64,000 nt of DNA, taken from NCBI GenBank assembly GCA_021737405.1, contig JAIPEG010000001.1, positions 186,001-250,000 on the forward strand. Reading direction: 5' to 3'. Both the position numbers and the translations under genes were made by a program. This document shows positions 28,005 through 35,995 of the stretch, one piece after another. How positions within the stretch are numbered: the first letter of the stretch is position 1; each line of letters opens with the position of its first letter. The notes under the pieces were generated by a model. It did not search any database, was not told the origin of the DNA, and was given only the letters and a program-made list of their open reading frames with translations. Source of the DNA: Bacteriovoracaceae bacterium (lineage in GTDB: Bacteria > Bdellovibrionota > Bacteriovoracia > Bacteriovoracales > Bacteriovoracaceae).

Positions 28005-29153
28005 TCAAAGTACTGAGCACTTCTTACAAGGGGAAATGTTTTTCCTATTTCCTTCTTGATGCTTTTCCCTAAGCCTATTATAAGAGTGCCCCAGCCAAAT
28101 ATCGGAGATATTGGATTCATTTATATTTCCAGTCGCAAGATGAGATTTGTAATCAGTGTCACAAGGATTTACTTTACCATCAAACCAGACAAACATTCTT
28201 CTCCAAAGATCCGAACAGGGTGTACTTATATTTGTTTCAGGTGAATCATAAACATTTTCCCAAGGATTATATTTTACGAAACTAACTTGATCTACGAGAT
28301 CCCCCCAAACATTTACCATTTGATCCATATCTTGTTCTTCACTAACAAAAACGCCACTCACACGAGTTATAACTTTTAATTTAGAATATTGCTTATCTCG
28401 AATATTTTGGAATTTTTCGATATTTTTCAAAACTTTATCTAAATTTCCATTTACCCTAAGCTTACTATAGAGCGGTTCTACTGCAGCATCGGCAGAAAAA
28501 ACAATAGTCTTTGCTCCTCCACAGAGAAGTGCATGAATGTTAGACTCACTCATTAAGCTAGCATTGGTGTTAACTTTTAAGTTGAGAAACTTACCCACTG
28601 AGTATTCCATCATCTTATTAAAGTCTTTACATATCAAAGGCTCACCTCGAGAAGCCAAGGACAAAAACTCTATATTTCCTTCGGCCATATCCACAATTTT
28701 TTTATAGGTTTGAAAGGTCATACTCCCCATATGATTTACCCTGTCAGAATTAAAGGACTTATCAGTTTGGTAGCAAAATACACACCTGAAGTTACAAATT
28801 GACGAAGGCTCAATTTGTAAATAGGGCGGAAACTCATCTAATTGCTTCTCAGCAGGAAAAATATCATAACGGTAACGATGAAAAATATATTTAGGTATAT
28901 CTTCGTCCTCTATCGTTGATAGCTCATCTGCGATAAAAGGAGTGATGTAGAACTCACTTTTCCCTCCTATTGCTTGAAGTTTTAAAGATGCGAAAGCTTT
29001 AGACAAAACTTCCTGAAATCGATTATTAGCCTTATTTTCAGATAAGATCTTAATAACTCGAGAAACCTGCTCATCAACCGTCGTTCTACTTTGAACTATA
29101 TTGAATTCATTAAAACTATTTTTCTTTTCATAGGTAGGAACATCTTCCTGCAT
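28005..29153 (-). CDS. Radical SAM/SPASM enzyme in a sugar operon
   Basis: 382 residues with the radical SAM cluster motif CNFRCVFC (C120, C124, C127), SRGEP for SAM binding, and a C-terminal SPASM-like region holding further cysteines (NPCDTDY, and SPCKKCSVL at the very end) for auxiliary clusters. Such proteins modify sugars or peptides by radical chemistry; no peptide substrate gene is visible, while sugar enzymes surround it. A radical epimerisation, dehydrogenation or deoxygenation of a sugar is the likely role. Confidence 0.85.
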   Translation of the reverse strand: MQEDVPTYEKKNSFNEFNIVQSRTTVDEQVSRVIKILSENKANNRFQEVLSKAFASLKLQAIGGKSEFYITPFIADELSTIEDEDIPKYIFHRYRYDIFPAEKQLDEFPPYLQIEPSSICNFRCVFCYQTDKSFNSDRVNHMGSMTFQTYKKIVDMAEGNIEFLSLASRGEPLICKDFNKMMEYSVGKFLNLKVNTNASLMSESNIHALLCGGAKTIVFSADAAVEPLYSKLRVNGNLDKVLKNIEKFQNIRDKQYSKLKVITRVSGVFVSEEQDMDQMVNVWGDLVDQVSFVKYNPWENVYDSPETNISTPCSDLWRRMFVWFDGKVNPCDTDYKSHLATGNINESNISDIWLGHSYNRLREKHQEGNRKNISPCKKCSVL

Positions 29154-29166
29154 AACAAAGCCTTTT

Positions 29167-29910
29167 TTAATTTTTTAAGTCGAGGTCAGAGAACTTATTT
29201 AACCACCATTCAACAGCGGGGAGCTGCCACTCATAATCCATATCGAAACCTGCATCCTGTTCCACAGGTGCTATTTTTTGTCCCATCCACTTTTGCGGGA
29301 GTAAACCATCTTGTATGCTTTCGAGACACTTAGGCCTTACAATAGAAAATCCCATGTCAGCAAACCAAACATCTCCTTGAGAATCACGGTCACAGTTTAG
29401 GTTTTCGGGATCTCCGAATAATTCAAAAGGTACCATTGGTACTAAGGTTCCATCACCTGAAAGCCTTCTAGCGCGCAACGGGGACCACATATTGTAGCGA
29501 GAAACAGATACTGCTGAATCTATTTGAGGTTGCTTTTCTAGTATCTCGAATCCTTTCTCAATTCCTTTTAAGGTTGCGGTAGCACAATTACAAAAAAGTA
29601 GGGCAATAGATTCAATATTCTTATCAGGATAGCGTCTTTTAATTTCATCAAACCCGTGAACAAATACATCTTCCCCCAAGGCTTCTTTTGTGGCCAGATA
29701 ATCAGGTCTCTCAATTATCTCCAATCCAAGACTAGTGCCTAAATCAACAAGAGAGGGATCATCTGTTGAAAGAAAAATATGATCAATTTTCTTTGACTGA
29801 ATTGCTAACTGCATGGGGTACCAAGCAAGCGGTCGCCCATTTACGGGGTGCGTATTTTTCCCTGGAAATCCAACACTTCCCTTTCTTCCAATCAATAACG
29901 CAGGTCTCAA
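29167..29910 (-). CDS. Divergent NeuA-like cytidylyltransferase
   Basis: About 247 residues starting at TTG 29910 after AAAGGAGC. The N-terminal LLIGRKGSVGFPGKNTHPVN is a changed version of the ARGGSKGIPGKN loop, and FCNCATATLKGI stands where NeuA enzymes have QPTSPLR. STDDPSLVD and FDMDYEWQLPAVEW match the fold. It should couple CMP to an acidic sugar that differs from sialic acid or Pse. It is the first gene of the radical SAM operon. Confidence 0.82.
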   Translation of the reverse strand: MRPALLIGRKGSVGFPGKNTHPVNGRPLAWYPMQLAIQSKKIDHIFLSTDDPSLVDLGTSLGLEIIERPDYLATKEALGEDVFVHGFDEIKRRYPDKNIESIALLFCNCATATLKGIEKGFEILEKQPQIDSAVSVSRYNMWSPLRARRLSGDGTLVPMVPFELFGDPENLNCDRDSQGDVWFADMGFSIVRPKCLESIQDGLLPQKWMGQKIAPVEQDAGFDMDYEWQLPAVEWWLNKFSDLDLKN

Positions 29911-30078
29911 AAAAGCTCCTTTGACAATCAGTCTATATAACAAATCTACAATATAAAAATAGGGTATGAAAAGGAGCTAAAAACCTAGCATCCATTAACA
30001 AAGTCTTTTGATGAGTACTCTTGGTACAAGTTTATTTAGGTGAATGCAAGCAAATGGACTGGAGTGATAAGCCCGTCG

Positions 30079-31119
30079 CTACTCCCCTTTGGGAGCGTCT
30101 GCATTATAATGGTTTTCAAACCAAGAAACAAACTTTTCAATACCATCTTTTAATGATGTTTTTGGTCTAAATTTTATAAGATCGTAAAGGTCTTCTACAT
30201 TAGCATAGGTTCTCTGCACATCACCATCTTGCATGGGTAAGAATTCTTTCTGGGCCTCTTTACCAATTGCACTTTCAAGAGTTTGAATAAATTCCATTAA
30301 TTGTACTGGGGCGGAATTTCCAATATTAAACAATCTAAAAGGAGCAGTAGAAGTGTTAGGCTTATTACAGCTCCCACCCCCCGCAGGAACTTTATCCAAA
30401 AGCTTCACCATAGCCTCAACAATGTCCTCCACGTAAGTAAAATCCCTCTCCATATCACCCTCATTAAATACTTTGATTGGTCGATCATTGAAGATTGCAT
30501 CTGTGAAAAGAAAAGGTGCCATATCTGGTCGCCCCCATGGACCGTAGACCGTAAAAAACCTTAATCCAGTTGTGGGAACTCCATAGAGGTGTGAATAAGT
30601 ATGAGCCATAAGTTCATTAGCCCTTTTGGTTGCTGCATAAAGTGAAACTGGATGATCAACAGGGTCCTCTACTGAAAAGGGAATTTTTGAGTTTTTCCCA
30701 TAAACAGAAGAAGAAGATGCATAGATAAGGTGGCCGACTTTGTTATGCCTACAACCCTCTAAAATATGAAGAAAACCCTCAGCATTACTCTTTATATAAG
30801 TCAAAGGACTTTCAATAGAATACCTCACACCTGCTTGTGCTGCTAAATGAATGACAAAATCAAACCTTTCCCTTTTGAATAGTTCTAAGATTGCTAACTC
30901 TTCGGATAGATCGAATTTAAAAAAGCTAAAATTTGAATATTTGTTGCTCTTTATAGAGCCCTCATATATCCCTAAGTCCCAAAGTCTTCCCCACTTTAGT
31001 TTAGGCTCATAATAATCGTTAATATTATCAATTCCGATAACCTCATAACCTAAGCCTAGCAAGCGTTTAACTGTGAAATATCCAATAAACCCCGCAGCAC
31101 CTGTTACTAATACTTTCAT
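30079..31119 (-). CDS. UDP-glucuronate 4-epimerase
   Basis: 346 residues with VTGAAGFIGYFTVKRLL, DNINDYYEPKLKWGRL (a hallmark of UDP-GlcA epimerases), HLAAQAGVRYSIESP, SSSSVYGKN, YAATKRANE and FFTVYGPWGRPDMAP. It interconverts UDP-GlcA and UDP-GalA. The gene is read toward the radical SAM operon with a 168-base gap, so co-transcription is possible but not certain. Confidence 0.9.
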   Translation of the reverse strand: MKVLVTGAAGFIGYFTVKRLLGLGYEVIGIDNINDYYEPKLKWGRLWDLGIYEGSIKSNKYSNFSFFKFDLSEELAILELFKRERFDFVIHLAAQAGVRYSIESPLTYIKSNAEGFLHILEGCRHNKVGHLIYASSSSVYGKNSKIPFSVEDPVDHPVSLYAATKRANELMAHTYSHLYGVPTTGLRFFTVYGPWGRPDMAPFLFTDAIFNDRPIKVFNEGDMERDFTYVEDIVEAMVKLLDKVPAGGGSCNKPNTSTAPFRLFNIGNSAPVQLMEFIQTLESAIGKEAQKEFLPMQDGDVQRTYANVEDLYDLIKFRPKTSLKDGIEKFVSWFENHYNADAPKGE

Positions 31120-31157
31120 GAACCCTACTTCTCTAGATAAAAACTTCTCATGCTAAA

Positions 31158-31238
31158 AGTTGTGACTTTAAAACAACTGAAGAGAATATTCAAAATTCAT
31201 AGTACTGTACCCTCAGATTAACTTTTTATGTCACAACT
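31158..31238. promoter_or_regulatory. 9-bp inverted repeat in divergent intergenic region
   Basis: AGTTGTGAC at 31158-31166 is matched by its exact inverse GTCACAACT at 31230-31238, 63 bases apart, between the divergent epimerase and FkbM genes. A further GTCAC follows at 31240. The spacing would suit a looping dimeric regulator. No known operator is recognised. Confidence 0.3.
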
Positions 31239-31324
31239 AGTCACGAAATCAACGCGCCTCAGCACAGCCTTTTTTACTCAGTCCATCAGTCGGCACTCTT
31301 GCCTAGACTAAGAATCCTCACAAT

Positions 31325-31330
31325 TATAAT
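31325..31330 (+). promoter_or_regulatory. Consensus -10 box upstream of the FkbM gene
   Basis: A perfect TATAAT lies 45 bases before the AUU start at 31375. No good -35 hexamer is seen at 16-18 bases (TTGCCT is 20 bases away), so this is a weak call. Confidence 0.3.
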
Positions 31331-31374
31331 GTCTTAATTCTAGAGATCAACAACTCAAATTAAGGAAGGATACT

Positions 31375-32007
31375 ATTTTACTTTCAAAAATTATTCAAAA
31401 ATTAAGAAACTTTAAAAGCTTAAAACTAACTCCTGAATATATCGATAATTTGCAAATTAACGAGGGGGACATTTGTATCGATTGTGGTGCAAATGTTGGA
31501 ATTATTACTAAAAAGCTACTAAAGAAAGGCGCATTAGTTTATTCGTTCGAGCCAAATCCTTTTGCATTTGAAAAACTCTTAGAAAATTGTAAGGGGCTTC
31601 CGAATCTCGTCCCAATTCAACAGGGAGTCGGTGCAAAGCAAGGCACGTTCAGACTATTCCTCCATCACGAATCAAAACAGGATCAAATAAAATGGTCAAC
31701 AGGCTCCTCATTTCTTGAAGAAAAAAACAATGTTGATTCTAGTAACTTTATCGAAGTGAAAACGACGAGGCTTTCCGATTTTATATTAAATCTAAATAAG
31801 GAAATTAATATATTAAAAATAGATATTGAAGGTCTTGAATACGAAGTCCTTGAGGATATTATAAAAACTGAAGCTATTCAGAAAATTAAACACGTTCTAG
31901 TTGAGACCCACGAGCATAAAATACCAAGTCTGGCGCCTATAAGTAAAAGAGTTAGAACTATGATTAAAGAAAAGGGCATTACAAATATAAACCTGGAGTG
32001 GCTTTAA
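31375..32007 (+). CDS. FkbM-family methyltransferase with apparent AUU start
   Basis: 210 residues when read from ATT 31375. The core has ICIDCGANVGIITKKLL, VYSFEPNPFAFEKL and ILKIDIEGLEYEVLEDI. A TTG at 31450 would remove the N-terminal helix (SKIIQKLRNFKSLKL...) usual before the glycine motif and has no SD. ATT 31375 follows AAGGAAGG (31362-31369) by 5 bases, an excellent SD and spacing. AUU starts are rare (E. coli infC). CTTAATT/AATTAAG (31333-31364) could pair around the SD. Confidence 0.75.
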   Translation: MLLSKIIQKLRNFKSLKLTPEYIDNLQINEGDICIDCGANVGIITKKLLKKGALVYSFEPNPFAFEKLLENCKGLPNLVPIQQGVGAKQGTFRLFLHHESKQDQIKWSTGSSFLEEKNNVDSSNFIEVKTTRLSDFILNLNKEINILKIDIEGLEYEVLEDIIKTEAIQKIKHVLVETHEHKIPSLAPISKRVRTMIKEKGITNINLEWL

Positions 32008-32108
32008 TAGGTTTTCAAACTTAGAAGTTTTTTATACGTGAAACCATATTTATTCGCCTTACCTTTAGAGTTTTATGGCCCTCTTAAGAGCTAAAAAGGA
32101 AGGAAAGT

Positions 32109-32984
32109 ATTAAGAAAAGCATATATCTTACAGGCTCTACAGGCTTTGTAGGTACATCAATTCATTCAATGCTAATCAAAAAAGGTTACCTTGTAATTAG
32201 AGGCGACAGAGCAAAAGGTTATCCTGAAAGACTTAGTGATATTGACTGCGTCATCCATCTCGCTGCTAAAGTACATGATTTTAATGAAAACTCATACGGG
32301 CCCTACTATGAATCCAATGTACGTCTAACTCAAGAACTACTTGAAAGAGCCATTAAGTCTGACGTTAAGAAGTTTATTTTCTTAAGCTCTATAAAGGTAA
32401 ACGGAGAAGAGTCAGATAGACCCTATAGCGATACCAAGGTTGACTGCCCAAAAGATTTATATGGAAGGAGCAAGTGGGAAGCTGAGAAGGTTGTTCGAAA
32501 TCTTTGTGCTGACAAATCTACCTTTTATACCATTATTAGGCCCCCCTTAATATTTGGTCCTAATGTAAAGGCTAACTTCAAAAGGCTCGTAAAAATAGCC
32601 CTTAAGCCAATACCTCTCCCCTTTGGTGAAATTAAGGAAAAACGAAGTTTCATTTATGTAGAAAACTTAAGCGACCTCCTAATTAAATGTATTGACGAAG
32701 AAAAATCACACAATAGAACTTTTCTTGTACGAGACAATACCAATTTATCCACAAGTGAACTTATCTCAATGATACGGAAAATCAATGGTTCTAAGAGACT
32801 CATATTCAATTTGCCTCTTTCAATATTACAGATATTATTTAAGGTCATCGGTAAAGATAGCTTTTACACTAGATTAGCAAATGGACTCTCAATTGATGAT
32901 TCCTCTACCCGTGAGGAAATTCAATGGGAGCCGCCAGTAAATACCAAAGATGCGATTCAAGCTACACTTTCATCTTTCAAATAA
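32109..32984 (+). CDS. NAD-dependent epimerase/4-ketoreductase with apparent AUU start
   Basis: 291 residues from ATT 32109. Only this start includes the essential cofactor loop YLTGSTGFVGTSI; the first ATG (32169) would cut it off. AAGGAAGG (32096-32103) precedes ATT by 5 bases, exactly as in the gene before. Later motifs are DCVIHLAAKVHDF, FLSSIKVNGE, LYGRSKWEAE and RPPLIFGP, as in WbpV/WcfK-type enzymes that reduce or epimerise UDP-4-keto-6-deoxy-HexNAc. Converges with the GT-C gene. Confidence 0.8.
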   Translation: MKKSIYLTGSTGFVGTSIHSMLIKKGYLVIRGDRAKGYPERLSDIDCVIHLAAKVHDFNENSYGPYYESNVRLTQELLERAIKSDVKKFIFLSSIKVNGEESDRPYSDTKVDCPKDLYGRSKWEAEKVVRNLCADKSTFYTIIRPPLIFGPNVKANFKRLVKIALKPIPLPFGEIKEKRSFIYVENLSDLLIKCIDEEKSHNRTFLVRDNTNLSTSELISMIRKINGSKRLIFNLPLSILQILFKVIGKDSFYTRLANGLSIDDSSTREEIQWEPPVNTKDAIQATLSSFK

Positions 32985-33039
32985 GTAGGCATCCAACCTC
33001 TTAAAAATCAACCGAAACTTCATAGATGAAGACATTGCT

Positions 33040-34506
33040 TTAATGATTAGTTTTAAATAAAGCATAGTTGTGATGAATTATTATTGCATCCGATGTGTTT
33101 TCTTGAAGTGCATGGCAATTACCCATTGGAACCTTGGCGATATAATAATCGAAAAATGCTAACTGTTCTTTTGTGGGGGTTATACATTTCCTTAGAAAAT
33201 TTGCCTCATAGGAATGGCCTGCTTGGTACAGCCTTGTTCCCCTAGGTGCATAGTACTGCATGGGAGCATGATCAGAAACTACATTCGAGTTTGGGGCAAC
33301 ATGGTTCCAAATGACAGTATAGGGGGCGTAGTAGTTAAGGAGTTCTTTCGATACGCCCATCTGATATACATCCTTGTAATAAATAGTTACCCGCTTGGTC
33401 ATTTTATCGATTTTGCTGTCTGCGAGAAAAAGGATAAGAGTCAAGACGAGCCACCTGGGAGATATCCTCACCTCACTCAACACGTAAGAAGAGCTTTCAA
33501 GAAGAAAGTAAATGAGGACAAAGTGGCATCCGAAGTAAAAGCGCTCGGCAGGATATCCTGGATTTATGAGGCAATAGAGTGAGGTAAAGCCAAAAATGAG
33601 CCAAAAGAGTTGATTGAGTTCGGTCCTACCTTTTTTATAATTGTAGATCACCGCGGGAAGAGAAAGGTAGCCTATAAACTTGGGAGAAAAAGCGACAGCA
33701 TAGTTTTTTAATATACCACCGAAACTTGCGGGATTCTTTAAAAAAGACTCCATGAAGGCTTTCATTTCGGGAGTAGCCCTTGTTGGAAAGAAATCAAGAA
33801 ATGCAGGAAAAAGAGGATTCCCAATGAAGTGCCAGTTTCGAAACCAAATAATAGAAGCAATTGACAGGGAGAGAAGGGTCCCTATTGTCACTAACTTCCA
33901 TTCGCGAAAGTATTTCAAGAGATAAGTGATACCTAGAACTAAAGCATAGATAATGCCGCTCATCTTTATAGCGGGTAAAAGTCCTAAGCACAGTCCAATT
34001 AAAAGATGCCTTTTGATATGAGTAAAATTAATACCAATTTTTTTAAAGACTAATAGGGTTCCGATCAGGAATGTAATTGCGAGGGCTCCATCATTTTTTG
34101 CATAGATAAAGAAGTCAGGGCTTCTGGCAAATGAAAGAAGAAAGATTCCTGCTGAATAAAAAAGAATTTTTTCCTTGAATACCTTTGAAAATACCCAAAT
34201 GCCGACAAGTAGGGAACACGCCATATGGAGAAACTGAGAGATCAGGTGAGCCTTTATGTATGAACCGAATATCCACTGGGGAATTGTGTAAATGTAATCA
34301 AAGAGGCCTGTCATATTGGAGAGATAAAAGTCTCTATGGGCAGCGATAAAGCCGTATTCTAAAATATATCGTCCTAACACCTGGTGGTAGGAAACTGCGT
34401 CTCCGTGGCCTTTGAGGACAAAGCTTTCAAGAATTTTTAAAATTAATAAGAAAAAGAAAAAGAAGCGAAAAACTTTTTCAATCTTTTCGCTTTTTAACCA
34501 CGACAT
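33040..34506 (-). CDS. GT-C-type membrane glycosyltransferase
   Basis: About 488 residues with some ten predicted membrane helices and a soluble C-terminal part. The first loop carries GHGDAVSYHQVLGRYILEYG, with acidic residues where GT-C enzymes such as ArnT and the GT39 group bind lipid-phosphate sugars. The ATG at 34506 after GGTAAGA is preferred to the upstream TTG. It is next to a methyltransferase and a DPM1-like GT2 pseudogene, a usual trio in which GT2 makes the lipid-linked donor. With GT2 broken, its donor supply is unclear. Confidence 0.65.
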   Translation of the reverse strand: MSWLKSEKIEKVFRFFFFFLLILKILESFVLKGHGDAVSYHQVLGRYILEYGFIAAHRDFYLSNMTGLFDYIYTIPQWIFGSYIKAHLISQFLHMACSLLVGIWVFSKVFKEKILFYSAGIFLLSFARSPDFFIYAKNDGALAITFLIGTLLVFKKIGINFTHIKRHLLIGLCLGLLPAIKMSGIIYALVLGITYLLKYFREWKLVTIGTLLSLSIASIIWFRNWHFIGNPLFPAFLDFFPTRATPEMKAFMESFLKNPASFGGILKNYAVAFSPKFIGYLSLPAVIYNYKKGRTELNQLFWLIFGFTSLYCLINPGYPAERFYFGCHFVLIYFLLESSSYVLSEVRISPRWLVLTLILFLADSKIDKMTKRVTIYYKDVYQMGVSKELLNYYAPYTVIWNHVAPNSNVVSDHAPMQYYAPRGTRLYQAGHSYEANFLRKCITPTKEQLAFFDYYIAKVPMGNCHALQENTSDAIIIHHNYALFKTNH

Positions 34507-35158
34507 AAGCGTTCTTACCAAGGATAGAGGAGAATATTGGGTCTAAAAGATAATTTAATGGGTAAAATAATCGGTCAAAAATAACCACGTTTCTTTTGTT
34601 GATTTTATCTGTTTTAAAGCGAAGGGTTTTGAAAACGAGGGCAAAAAAGAAGCCGATAAAATCAAAGTACTTTAGCTTTTTAATAGAAGTGTTATTCTCT
34701 TTCAAAAGCTCTCTAAGATCATTTGTTCTATTCCTTCTGAAATGGCCTACTTTCTTATCAAGATCAGAAAAAAGAATATTAAAAGCTGGAACGAATATTA
34801 ACAATTTCCCACCTGGCTTTAAGGCTTTCACTAGGTCTTTAACAATATTATGGTGATCTTCGATATGCTCGAGAACATTAAGAGAGTAGATATAGTCATA
34901 TTTATTTTCTTCTAAACTATCGACGACGACGAAGCCTTTTTGTTTAAGAATCCCCGCCTGCTTCTTATCAATTTCAAGACATTTAGGATTGAGCTCATCT
35001 TTTAGGAGGTCTGAAAAAGTTCCTATTCCAGCTCCGAAGTCGAGAACATCGCCAGGTAAGGATTCTTTAATAACGAGGTCCCTCAAGGAGTGATTATAAT
35101 TAACCGCCTCAGTAAGGTTTTTGAGAACTTCTGTTCCATCATAGACGAATTCAGGCAC
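34478..35158 (-). CDS. Class I SAM-dependent methyltransferase
   Basis: 226 residues with VLDFGAGIGTFSDLL (SAM motif I), CLEIDKK, YDYIYSLNVLEHIEDH and LKPGGKLLIFVPAF, the UbiE/Coq5-like methyltransferase pattern; a hydrophobic stretch follows near 165. It overlaps the GT-C gene by 29 bases and the GT2 remnant by 8. Companion methyltransferases of this kind are often found beside DPM1-like glycosyltransferases. Acceptor unknown. Confidence 0.8.
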   Translation of the reverse strand: MPEFVYDGTEVLKNLTEAVNYNHSLRDLVIKESLPGDVLDFGAGIGTFSDLLKDELNPKCLEIDKKQAGILKQKGFVVVDSLEENKYDYIYSLNVLEHIEDHHNIVKDLVKALKPGGKLLIFVPAFNILFSDLDKKVGHFRRNRTNDLRELLKENNTSIKKLKYFDFIGFFFALVFKTLRFKTDKINKRNVVIFDRLFYPLNYLLDPIFSSILGKNAYVVVKKRKD

Positions 35159-35902
35159 GCTCGAGCTCTTCTTTTATACCGACAAGAGCTTTTTTAAATG
35201 ATTCAGCAGGGCTGGTTAGTATATTGAATTTAAAAATGCACCATAAAGCAGAAAAGCCATCTTTCCAGCCAATTTTCTTACCAGCAGCATATGTTCTTCC
35301 GTAATAACTAATAAGTACTTCATATATTCGTAGTTCGGGTATCTTGGCTATTTTTGCTGTCATTTCGGGTTCAATGCCAAGCCTCTTTGAAGTCAAATTC
35401 ATATTCTTTATGACCGGGCTTCTAAAAACTTTATAGCAAGTTTACATATCCGATAGGTTGAGATTTGTGAGCATGTTTGAAAGAAGAGTGAGCACCATAT
35501 TCTTGATGTATCTCCCTTAAAGCGAGAGCCGTAAACGACATCGGCCTTGCCTTTCAAATTTGGCTCAAGTAAAATGGTGTATTCAAAGGGGTCATATTCC
35601 ATATCAGCATCCTGAACCAACATGATCTCTCCCGTCCCTTCTGAAAAGCCTCTGGTTATAGCGGCTCCTTTTCCTTAATTATAATCTTGGTAAAAGAGAT
35701 GAACTTTTTCGTGATTTTCGAAATGGTTTTTGAGAACTTTAATGGTTCCGTCGCTGGAGCCATCCTCTACAATGATAAGCTCAAAATCGGAAATCTTTTT
35801 TGGCAGTTGAGTACAAGCTTCTAACACAAGGTTAATTAACCCCTCAACAGTCGCTTCTTCATTATAGACAGGTATTATTATGCTTAATTTGATCAGTTTA
35901 AT
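35151..35902 (-). pseudogene. Broken DPM1-like GT2 glycosyltransferase
   Basis: Three reading frames together give a normal DPM1-like protein: [82 protein letters not shown], then SKRLGIEPEMTAKI and GKKIGWKDG. Lesions: TAA at 35675-35677 where relatives have Gln/Glu before GKG; a deletion and frameshift near 35485-35500 between GDTSR and NMVLTLL; TAA at 35442-35444 for the Glu of METCYK. The only start near the N-terminus is ATT at 35902, directly after a stop. Probably a decayed gene. Confidence 0.85.
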
Positions 35903-35933
35903 TTAAAGAAGAACCCTATTTATGGCAACCGCT

Positions 35934-35992
35934 GAAGGCACTAGGAAGAATATAAACCGCCCGGCAACGCGGCACACAAGCCAGTGCCTTAA
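35934..35992 (+). promoter_or_regulatory. Structured leader before the WcaJ-type gene
   Basis: AAGGCACT at the 5' side is mirrored by AGTGCCTT immediately before the start region. Enclosed are a CCGC/GCGG hairpin and a CACACAAGCC segment. The fold resembles a compact aptamer more than a terminator (no T tract). I could not match it to a known riboswitch class. Confidence 0.4.
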
Positions 35993-35995
35993 AAA

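Noticed and set aside
35934-35992. c-di-GMP-I (GEMM) riboswitch
   Set aside because: Some resemblance (CACACAAGCC, AAACC), but the GEMM core and second helix are not present; kept only as a structured leader.
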